From contig DHAP01000029.1 of NCBI GenBank assembly GCA_002397465.1, positions 1 through 27,216 of the forward strand: a stretch of DNA of 27,216 nucleotides, in the 5' to 3' direction. Every line of letters starts with the position of its first letter. The first letter of the stretch is position 1. This document shows, in pieces, positions 21,066-27,216 of this stretch. The position numbers were made by a program, and so were the translations under genes. Under the pieces are notes generated by a model. The model did no database searches and was not told the origin of the DNA. It saw only the letters and a list, made by a program, of their open reading frames with translations. Source of the DNA: Caryophanales bacterium UBA4951 (GTDB lineage: Bacteria; Bacillota_I; Bacilli_A; RFN20; CAG-826).

Positions 21066-21093
21066 ATTATATTTATTGATTGTTCTATGTCAA
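21066..21093 (-). promoter_or_regulatory. promoter of the marR-exporter operon
   Basis: On the minus strand a consensus TTGACA (21093-21088), a 16 bp spacer and TATAAT (21071-21066). It is the best promoter of the window and is bracketed by operator boxes A and B, as expected for tight repression. Confidence 0.85.
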
Positions 21094-21095
21094 AC
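21082..21095. promoter_or_regulatory. MarR operator box B
   Basis: GTTCTATGTCAAAC overlaps the -35 box of the marR promoter. It differs from box A by three bases and from the box at 20562 by two. Confidence 0.6.
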
Positions 21096-21165
21096 TATTT
21101 TTTATAGAAACTTAAAAAAGCGTTTACACACCTGACTAATTCATTGTTGTTTCTGACAAAATAGA

Positions 21166-21858
21166 CTATTTCTCGAAGTAAAAGATTCGGTCTTTGGGCC
21201 TATCTTCGCCTAGGCGCGCGTATTCCTTCTTATATAGTAGGCGGAGCGGAGAAAAAGATTTGACCCATTCATCGTCTATCCGGTTGTTGCTTCTGAGAAT
21301 GCCTGAAAGATAGACGTTTCCCTCATCGTCTACCTTGGCGTTCATGGCCTTGGCGCTCTTCTCGCCGATGATGAAGTTGCATTTGAAGAGGAGGTGGCCT
21401 CCTTTGGATAAAAGACGCTGGATTTCCTTGATGAAGGGGATGGCACTTTCTACTGGTATCACGTCGAGGAAATTTGAGCAGATGATGCCATCGAAGGAAC
21501 CATCCTTCATCTTGCTGAGCGTTTCGAGGCCTCCTAGTTTGTAACTTATATTGCTCCGCTTTGAGTTGATGGCGGTGGCGTTTGCGTAACGGATAGCGTT
21601 TTCGCTGGAGTCGATCCCGAGCAATCTTGCATTCTCATCGGCGAAAAAAGAGGCTTCGAGAAGCATGATCCCATCCCCACAGCCTATGTCGAGGATGGAG
21701 GTTGAAGATTTGGCCAGTTCGTTAAGGCACTCATCAAGCGCATCGCTTATCTCGATGTCGTTTTTGCTTATTGTGGCAGGGGCGTTTTCTTCTTTGTAGG
21801 CCTCATTCCAGAATTTCCTTAAGTCATAATTGGTGTTTTGAAGCTTTTCTTTTTCCAT
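21166..21858 (-). CDS. class I SAM-dependent methyltransferase
   Basis: This 230-residue protein shows the Rossmann-type SAM site: motif I ILDIGCGDG (55-63), acidic end of strand 2 GIDSS (81-85), motif IV FDGIICSNFLDVIP (122-135), and LLSKGGHLLFKC for the post-motif III loop. There is no membrane segment. The substrate is not evident. The C-terminal part (IDDEWVKSFSPLRLLYKKEY) may form the acceptor pocket. Only a weak AGAG precedes the start. A TATAAT on the minus strand (21898-21893) is its likely -10. It stands alone between the exporter operon and the divergent symporter gene. Confidence 0.8.
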   Translation of the reverse strand: MEKEKLQNTNYDLRKFWNEAYKEENAPATISKNDIEISDALDECLNELAKSSTSILDIGCGDGIMLLEASFFADENARLLGIDSSENAIRYANATAINSKRSNISYKLGGLETLSKMKDGSFDGIICSNFLDVIPVESAIPFIKEIQRLLSKGGHLLFKCNFIIGEKSAKAMNAKVDDEGNVYLSGILRSNNRIDDEWVKSFSPLRLLYKKEYARLGEDRPKDRIFYFEK

Positions 21859-21892
21859 TTTCTTTTGGTCTCTCTAAGTTATTTTTCTATTA

Positions 21893-21898
21893 ATTATA
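21893..21898 (-). promoter_or_regulatory. -10 box of the methyltransferase gene
   Basis: TATAAT on the minus strand, 35 bases before the ATG at 21858. No good -35 is seen at 16-18 bp. Confidence 0.4.
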
Positions 21899-21963
21899 GG
21901 ATGGATTAAGACGTTTTCTATTTACACTTCAAAAGCACCTATAGGTTGGGCGCATGCCTAGTT

Positions 21964-21969
21964 TATAAT
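21964..21969 (+). promoter_or_regulatory. -10 box of the sugar symporter gene
   Basis: TATAAT, about 60 bases before ATG 22029. The -35 region is poor, so an activator may be needed. This is inference. Confidence 0.4.
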
Positions 21970-22028
21970 TTAATACTTCAAGCGAGGGCAGCTTGGCTTA
22001 TATAGACTTTATTAATCGAGGAACCAAG

Positions 22029-23417
22029 ATGGAAAAAGTCAAAAGCACGTTGTCGGAAAAGATCTATTACGCCTTTGGAAACATGGGGAGTTACGTCCTC
22101 TGGGCTTTCGTCGGAGTCTATGTGACGGTTTACGTAACCGACTGCCTGCAGCCTGGCGACGCCCTGATCTCAATATTGGGCACCGTGATACTCATCTGCC
22201 GTCTATTTGACGGCTTCAGCGACATTCTGATGGGCATAATCATCGAGAGGACCAATTCCAAATACGGCAAAGCCCGTTTCTGGTTTGGGGTCAGCATCAT
22301 TCCTCTAACCATCGTCTTCTTTTTCCTTTTCTTCGTCTCAGGCCTCGACAAAACGGCCTCAATCGTGACGATCTGCATCCTTTATTTCCTATTTACCGTC
22401 ATCTTCTACACGATGAATAACGTCTCATTCAACGCGATGCTTCCACGTATCAGCAATGACCCATTTGACCAAAGTAACATCTGCACGATTGATTCCGTCT
22501 TCACAAGCGTCGGCGGTTTGGTGAGCTCGGTCGCCGTCACGATCCTCACATGGTTTGGGGGAGTCAATCTTCAGCCATCATGGACTTATCTAGTCCTCAT
22601 CTTGATCGCTATTTGCTTGCTTGGCGAAATCCTTTGCTTCATCAAGGTCAAAGAGAAAGCCAACATAGCGGTCCAAGCCAAGCAGCATCAAAGCAAAGCG
22701 GATCTTCATAAAGGGCTCAAAGCTTTGTTCAAGTGCCCGTATTTCTATATCGCCGTCTCAATGTTCGCCATCAACTATTACATATCTCTTTCTGTCAGCT
22801 CCGTCGGCAAGTATTTCGCCCAATACGTTTTGGGCAACGTCAACTATTACTCAATCTTTGGAACCGTCCCGATGGTGAGCATGGCCGTAGGCTTATTGCT
22901 CACTCCGTTTTTGGTGAAGAAGATCAATAAGAAAAACACCCTCTCGATCGCCATCGGGTTCGTTCTCCTTGGCAATATCGTCGGCTCCTGCTTTCCAACC
23001 TCGTTCGTCGCCGGTTTCGTCGCCGTCATGATCAAGGGTTTTGGCTCGGCGGTCGTCATGTCACAACTCTTCACCTTGGCCCCTGACATCGTCACTTACA
23101 TCGAGAAAAAAGAAGGCATCCGAATCGAAGGCTTGGCCGCGAGCGCCAACAGCTTCGGCTGCAAGATCGGCAGCGGCCTTGGGTCCGCGGTGGTCTTATG
23201 GACGATATCCGCCTGCGGCTACATCTCCGGGGCCGAAACCCAAAACGATGCTTGCTTGACGGCCTTTACGACCCTTTATTGGTGGGTTCCAACGGGTTTG
23301 ACGGTGATTTTGCTGATCCTTTCCTTGCTCTGGAACATTCAAAGCAAAACGATTAACATGCCTAAAGGCAATGATGGCAAAGAGGCTTCAGCCGTTGCCG
23401 AGCCACAAAAACAATAG
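22029..23417 (+). CDS. GPH-family (MelB-like) sugar:cation symporter
   Basis: This 462-residue integral membrane protein is of the glycoside-pentoside-hexuronide:cation symporter branch of MFS (MFS_2), with about 12 TM segments. Family marks are LSEKIYYAFGNMGSYVLW near the N terminus (6-10 opening helix 1), the loop FDGFSDILMGIIIERTNSKYGKARFW (its Asp and Arg line the cation site in MelB), and the central loop with charged KVKEKANIAVQAKQHQS. It should import a glycoside or hexuronide with Na+ or H+. ATG 22029 has GAGGA six bases upstream. TTG 21993 with GAGGG is an alternative that would add 12 residues. It is followed 13 bases later by a hydrolase gene, so the two probably form an operon. 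Confidence 0.8.
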   Translation: MEKVKSTLSEKIYYAFGNMGSYVLWAFVGVYVTVYVTDCLQPGDALISILGTVILICRLFDGFSDILMGIIIERTNSKYGKARFWFGVSIIPLTIVFFFLFFVSGLDKTASIVTICILYFLFTVIFYTMNNVSFNAMLPRISNDPFDQSNICTIDSVFTSVGGLVSSVAVTILTWFGGVNLQPSWTYLVLILIAICLLGEILCFIKVKEKANIAVQAKQHQSKADLHKGLKALFKCPYFYIAVSMFAINYYISLSVSSVGKYFAQYVLGNVNYYSIFGTVPMVSMAVGLLLTPFLVKKINKKNTLSIAIGFVLLGNIVGSCFPTSFVAGFVAVMIKGFGSAVVMSQLFTLAPDIVTYIEKKEGIRIEGLAASANSFGCKIGSGLGSAVVLWTISACGYISGAETQNDACLTAFTTLYWWVPTGLTVILLILSLLWNIQSKTINMPKGNDGKEASAVAEPQKQ

Positions 23418-23430
23418 GGGGTAAAAAGCC

Positions 23431-24339
23431 ATGATCTATCTATACGTCGCGCTGGGGATTTTAGCCTTTTTGATAGTTTTGTATTTCGTGTTCGGGTACG
23501 TCTTTGTTCTCATGTTCTTCAAAAGAAAGAACAAGCCCGTCAAGTTCAAGAACGACCTCTCAAGCAAAATCGATTTTTCGCCTGACATGGATTGGCTGCC
23601 CCAGGCCGAGGCCGTCTCTTTCTTAGATGGCGGAGTCTCTTGCAAGGGGATGATGATCAAGGAAAACGGCTCGCACCGTTATCTGATTTCCGTCCATGGG
23701 TATCGTGGCTCTTATGCTTCGCACACCAAGATGGTCCATCGGATGGCTTCATCGTTGAAGGCCAATTCCCTGATGCTGATACTGAGGGGCGACAAAGAAT
23801 CATCGTATCCTTATTGCAGTTTAGGCAACCTCGAGAGCGAGGACTTGCTCCGCTGGATCAAACACATCAAGGAAACTGACAAAGAGGCGACGTTCTATCT
23901 ATATGGTGTCTCCATGGGAGCCGCGACCGTCATCTTCGCCGCCGATGGATATGACTCCAGCGTGAAAGGCGTCATCGCCGACAGCGGCTTCTCTTCCATA
24001 AAGGACGAAATGCTTTATGAGATCAGATTCAAGACGGGGTTCTTGGCTTCGTTCCTTCTTTTGAGCGCGAGGCTTTTCTACCGTCTCCGCTTCCATGAGA
24101 AAATGGATGAGCATACTGACAAAGCCTTAACAAATTGCAAGACCCCGTTCTTTTTCATTCATGGCGAAAAGGACACTTTCGTCCCAGTCATGAACATGAA
24201 ACACCATCTCGATATCAGAAAATCGAAAGAGCTGGATTCCTCTTGGCTCATCAAGGACTGCCCCCACGCGATAGGGGATTTCGTGGTGCCTGATGAGTTC
24301 TTCAAGAAGGCCGATTCGTTCTTCTCCGGCCTTGATTAA
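23431..24339 (+). CDS. membrane-anchored alpha/beta hydrolase
   Basis: This 302-residue protein has one hydrophobic helix (about 3-30), followed by Lys/Arg-rich residues and an alpha/beta-hydrolase domain. The oxyanion-hole region is SVHGYRGS (87-94), the nucleophile Ser161 sits in GVSMGA, Asp248 in HGEKDTFVP, and His279 in CPHA, giving a full catalytic triad. It resembles YqkD/BAAT-type Firmicute hydrolases, which are often called cephalosporin-deacetylase-like. The substrate is unknown. Together with the upstream symporter it could act on an imported ester or glycoside, but the N-terminal anchor could place it on either side of the membrane. GGGG precedes the start by about 9 bases. Confidence 0.8.
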   Translation: MIYLYVALGILAFLIVLYFVFGYVFVLMFFKRKNKPVKFKNDLSSKIDFSPDMDWLPQAEAVSFLDGGVSCKGMMIKENGSHRYLISVHGYRGSYASHTKMVHRMASSLKANSLMLILRGDKESSYPYCSLGNLESEDLLRWIKHIKETDKEATFYLYGVSMGAATVIFAADGYDSSVKGVIADSGFSSIKDEMLYEIRFKTGFLASFLLLSARLFYRLRFHEKMDEHTDKALTNCKTPFFFIHGEKDTFVPVMNMKHHLDIRKSKELDSSWLIKDCPHAIGDFVVPDEFFKKADSFFSGLD

Positions 24340-24347
24340 AGCGCTTT
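24338..24347. promoter_or_regulatory. AAAGCGCTTT palindrome upstream of guaA
   Basis: A perfect 10-bp palindrome overlapping the stop of the hydrolase gene, about 31 bp upstream of the guaA -10 (24374-24379). TTAAAGCGCTTTTA matches 12 of 14 positions of a catabolite-responsive element (cre) for CcpA. A similar site precedes guaB. Confidence 0.45.
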
Positions 24348-24373
24348 TAACTTTATCGTCACCACGCTTATCC

Positions 24374-24379
24374 TATAAT
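24374..24379 (+). promoter_or_regulatory. -10 box of guaA
   Basis: TATAAT overlaps an upstream in-frame ATG (24378), which it excludes as start. A weak TTTATC lies 16 bp upstream as possible -35. Confidence 0.5.
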
Positions 24380-24404
24380 GAAATATCATCTTGAGGAGAA
24401 AGTG

Positions 24405-25940
24405 ATGGACAGAATCATCGTTTTGGATTTTGGCGGTCAATACAATCAGCTGATTGCCAGAAGAGTCAGGGACGCCCATGTCTATAGCGAGGTACTTCCT
24501 TTTTCGACGCCGCTAGAAAAGCTGTCCGACCCCTCAATCAAGGGTTTCATCTTCACCGGAGGCCCGAATTCCGTTTATGTCGCATCTTCGCCCCATATCG
24601 ACAAATCAGTCTTTTCATTAGGCAAGCCGATACTCGGAATCTGCTATGGGGCTCAGTTGATGGCCTATGAACTTGGCGGCGAGGTCAAAAGCTGTGAGAA
24701 GAGCGAATACGGCAAAATAGAAGTCCAAGTAAACCATGAGTCGGTTCTCTTTCATGACGTTAAGCCACGTAGCGTCGTCTTCATGTCACACAACGACCAA
24801 GTGAGCCGTCTTCCCGAAGGCTTCGTCAACACCTCATCTAGCGAGAACTGCCATAATGCGTCATTCGAATGCCCGGAAAGGAATCTTTACGCCACCCAGT
24901 TCCATCCGGAAGTCATCCATACCGAGGAAGGGAAGAAGATCCTTGATAACTTCATCTATAAGGTTTGCGGATGCGCGCCTTCTTGGAGGAGCGATTCCTT
25001 CATCGACGAGAAGATAAAGGAAATAAGAAACAGGGTGGGGGACAAGAAAGTCATTTGCGCTTTGTCGGGCGGCGTTGATTCAAGCGTCACTGCGGCTTTA
25101 TTGGAAAAAGCCATCGGCAAGAACCTTTACTGTGTCTTCGTCAATCATGGCCTTTTGCGAAAAGGCGAGGCTGAGGCCGTCACTTCCTATTTCTCTGACA
25201 AAAAACGTTTCTCGCTTAATTTCATCTCAGTCGACAAAAGCGAGATGTTCCTCTCGAGACTAGAAGGCGTCGTTGATCCTGAGAGCAAGAGAAAAATCAT
25301 CGGCAAAGCCTTCATCGATTCCTTCGTCGAAGAAAGAAAGAAAATACCTGAGGCCCGTTATCTCGCCCAAGGGACGATCTATCCAGACCGCATCGAAAGT
25401 GGCCTTGGAATCTCGGCCAAAATCAAAAGCCATCATAACGTCGGCGGCCTTCCAAAAGATATTGACTTCGATGGCATCGTCGAACCTTTGAACGATCTTT
25501 TCAAAGACGAGGTGCGAGAAGTGGGGGTCAAACTTGGCTTACCTGACGAACTTGTTTACCGCCAGCCCTTCCCAGGCCCTGGCTTAGCCATCAGGATCGT
25601 CGGAGAGATCACCAAAGAAAAAATCGAGATAGTCCAAGAGGCCGACAGCATTTTCCGCGAGGAGATTGCCAAATATGGCCTTGATCCGAAGCCGTCCCAA
25701 TACTTTGCGGCCTTGTCGAACATGAGAAGCGTCGGGGTCAAAGGCGACAGCAGAAGCTATGATTACGCGGTGGTTTTAAGAGCCGTCTCCACCGATGATT
25801 TCATGACGGCGAAGCCAGTGGCTTTGCCATATGATCTACTTTCCATAGTAAGCGACCGCATCGTTAATGAGGTCAAAGGCGTGAACCGCGTCCTTTATGA
25901 TTTCACTTCCAAACCGCCCTCAACGATCGAGCTCGAATAA
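24405..25940 (+). CDS. guaA: GMP synthase (glutamine-hydrolysing)
   Basis: This 511-residue enzyme converts XMP, ATP and glutamine to GMP, the last step of guanine nucleotide synthesis, in the cytoplasm. The N-terminal class I glutamine amidotransferase has Cys80 in GICYGAQ and His167/Glu169 in FHPEV. The ATP pyrophosphatase domain has SGGVDSS (221-227). The C-terminal GMP_synt_C dimerisation domain contains SHHNVGGLP and DYAVVLRAV and ends KPPSTIELE, where most bacteria have IEWE. GAGGAG (24393-24398) fits ATG 24405. The ATG at 24378 lies in the -10 box and would add nine unusual residues. Length is normal for the family. guaB follows 122 bases downstream with its own promoter. Confidence 0.95.
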   Translation: MDRIIVLDFGGQYNQLIARRVRDAHVYSEVLPFSTPLEKLSDPSIKGFIFTGGPNSVYVASSPHIDKSVFSLGKPILGICYGAQLMAYELGGEVKSCEKSEYGKIEVQVNHESVLFHDVKPRSVVFMSHNDQVSRLPEGFVNTSSSENCHNASFECPERNLYATQFHPEVIHTEEGKKILDNFIYKVCGCAPSWRSDSFIDEKIKEIRNRVGDKKVICALSGGVDSSVTAALLEKAIGKNLYCVFVNHGLLRKGEAEAVTSYFSDKKRFSLNFISVDKSEMFLSRLEGVVDPESKRKIIGKAFIDSFVEERKKIPEARYLAQGTIYPDRIESGLGISAKIKSHHNVGGLPKDIDFDGIVEPLNDLFKDEVREVGVKLGLPDELVYRQPFPGPGLAIRIVGEITKEKIEIVQEADSIFREEIAKYGLDPKPSQYFAALSNMRSVGVKGDSRSYDYAVVLRAVSTDDFMTAKPVALPYDLLSIVSDRIVNEVKGVNRVLYDFTSKPPSTIELE

Positions 25941-25961
25941 TCCTTCGGCCTTGGATTTTTG

Positions 25962-25971
25962 TAAGCGCTTA
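25962..25971. promoter_or_regulatory. TAAGCGCTTA palindrome upstream of guaB
   Basis: A perfect 10-bp palindrome about 42 bp upstream of the guaB -10 (TATAAT, 26009-26014). TGTAAGCGCTTAAG resembles a cre site with two mismatches. It shares the AAGCGCTT core with the guaA site, one helical turn further from its promoter. A weak stem AATCC/GGATT with TTTTT just before it (about 25938-25960) might end the guaA transcript. Confidence 0.45.
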
Positions 25972-26062
25972 AGTCAATAATTTCCTCTATTTCTAGTTTT
26001 GCCCTCTTTATAATTATTCAAAGGAGTTTCCTTTTTCAGCGATGGAGAAGGATGATGAACCT

Positions 26063-27216
26063 ATGGAAAAAGACGATAAGATCGTTGCAACCGGCATCAC
26101 TTTCGACGATGTCTTGCTTTTGCCTCGCTATAGCGAAGTAACCCCCGACATGGTCGTTTTAAAGACAAGGCTAACCAAAAAGCTAACCATCAACATTCCG
26201 TTTCTAAGCGCGGCGATGGACACCGTCACCGAAAGCGAGATGGCTATCTCATTGGCCAGAGAAGGCGGCATCGGCATCATCCATAAGAACATGACCATCG
26301 AGCGTCAGGCCGACGAGGTCGATAAAGTAAAGCGAAGCGAGAACGGCGTCATCAATGATCCCATCACCGTCAGCAAAGACAAAAAGCTGAGCGACGTTTT
26401 GTCCTTGATGCGCAAATACCATATTTCAGGAATCCCCGTGGTCGATGACGGCTACCATCTGATCGGCATCATCACCAACCGTGATCTGAAGTTTGAGACT
26501 GACTTCTCCAAAACGGTCGAAGAAGTGATGACCAAGTGCCCGCTTGTCACCGGCAAGAAGGGGACGAGCATCATCGAGGCCGAGTCGATTTTGGCCCAGT
26601 GCAAGAAAGAGAAGCTTCCTCTCATCGATGAGGAAGGCAAACTTTGCGGCCTCATCACCGTCAAAGACATTGAGAAGATCAAACAGTATCCGAATGCCGC
26701 CAAAGACAAATACGGCCGCCTTTTGTGCGGGGCTGGCATTGGAATCACGAAAGACATGCTCCAAAGAGCCCACGCGGTCGTCGACAAAGGCGTGGACGTC
26801 TTGGTCCTTGACAGCGCCCATGGCGACAGCAAGAACGTCGTCACCGCCCTCAAAGAGCTCAAGAAGACCTTCCCGGATGTCAGCATCATCGCCGGGAACG
26901 TCGCCACTTATGAAGGGGCCCGCGATCTTATGAAAGCAGGGGCGGACGCCGTCAAAGTCGGAATGGGACCTGGCTCCATCTGCACGACGAGAATCATCTC
27001 TGGCATGGGAGTGCCGCAGATCACGGCCATCATGGAGGCCCATAGGGCTTCCGTCGAATACGATTGCCCGATCATCGCCGATGGCGGAATCAAATACTCA
27101 GGCGACATCACCAAGGCTTTGGCCGCTGGTGCCGACAGCGTCATGATGGGCGCAATCTTCGGAGGCTGCGAAGAGGCTCCTGGCGCCACTGAGCTCTATA
27201 TGGGAAGAAAATACAA
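26063..27216 (+). CDS. guaB: IMP dehydrogenase (3' truncated by the window end)
   Basis: The reading frame has no stop before 27216. About 384 of the usual ~490 residues are present. The enzyme oxidises IMP to XMP with NAD+, the step before GuaA. Motifs are GITFDDVLLLP (11-21), SAAMDTVTE (49-57), two CBS domains (about 97-205) inserted in the barrel, LDSAHGDS (249-256), the catalytic loop GPGSICTTR with Cys307, and IADGGIKYSGD (338-348). Two in-frame starts exist. ATG 26063 has GAAGGA about 10 bases upstream and is preferred. ATG 26042 would add seven acidic residues and has AAGGAG 15 bases away. A TATAAT lies at 26009-26014. Confidence 0.95.
   Translation, partial: MEKDDKIVATGITFDDVLLLPRYSEVTPDMVVLKTRLTKKLTINIPFLSAAMDTVTESEMAISLAREGGIGIIHKNMTIERQADEVDKVKRSENGVINDPITVSKDKKLSDVLSLMRKYHISGIPVVDDGYHLIGIITNRDLKFETDFSKTVEEVMTKCPLVTGKKGTSIIEAESILAQCKKEKLPLIDEEGKLCGLITVKDIEKIKQYPNAAKDKYGRLLCGAGIGITKDMLQRAHAVVDKGVDVLVLDSAHGDSKNVVTALKELKKTFPDVSIIAGNVATYEGARDLMKAGADAVKVGMGPGSICTTRIISGMGVPQITAIMEAHRASVEYDCPIIADGGIKYSGDITKALAAGADSVMMGAIFGGCEEAPGATELYMGRKY

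Noticed and set aside
24340..26062. Riboswitch (guanine or other purine type) before guaA or guaB
   Set aside because: The leaders are only about 25-45 nt after the -10 boxes, too short for a purine aptamer, and no conserved core is seen.

Overview
The window looks like a chromosomal segment of a low-to-medium G+C Gram-positive bacterium, probably an uncultured member of the Bacilli (gut Firmicutes type). The reasons are strong GGAGG ribosome binding sites, TTGACA/TATAAT promoters, Rho-independent terminators and tightly packed MarR/TetR-controlled ABC exporter operons. TGA is used as a stop codon, so the code is standard and not that of Mycoplasma. The taxonomic placement is inference.

Layout. 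(1) 1-1474: the tail of an acidic protein and an SPFH/GYF_2 protein. (2) 1500-8000: an accessory island. Three direct copies of a ~290-340 bp non-coding repeat (1510-1822, 4001-4317, 6093-6430) each end in a tRNA-Leu(CAA)-like 3' half with encoded CCA, and each is followed by its own terminator. They separate cargo modules: AAA/DUF4143 ATPase + GNAT acetyltransferase; a second, divergent DUF4143 ATPase on the other strand; and an AbiEi/AbiEii toxin-antitoxin pair. No recombinase gene is visible. The intact 5' half of the tRNA is absent from all three copies. This cassette-like array is the main novelty of the window.

(3) 8230-21858: a resistance/export region. It holds an MccF-like S66 peptidase; a MarR regulator with a MacB-type fused ABC protein; an ABC-2 exporter (permease plus two ATPases) divergent from a TetR regulator; a heterodimeric ABC exporter with one degenerate ATPase site, led by a MarR regulator with three matching operator-like palindromes; and a SAM methyltransferase.

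(4) 21964-27216: a GPH-family sugar symporter, a membrane-anchored alpha/beta hydrolase, and the GMP synthesis genes guaA and guaB (the latter cut by the window end). An AAGCGCTT-type palindrome lies upstream of both gua genes. The two gua genes perform consecutive steps from IMP through XMP to GMP.

Functions are assigned from sequence motifs read by eye. No database search or folding program was run.
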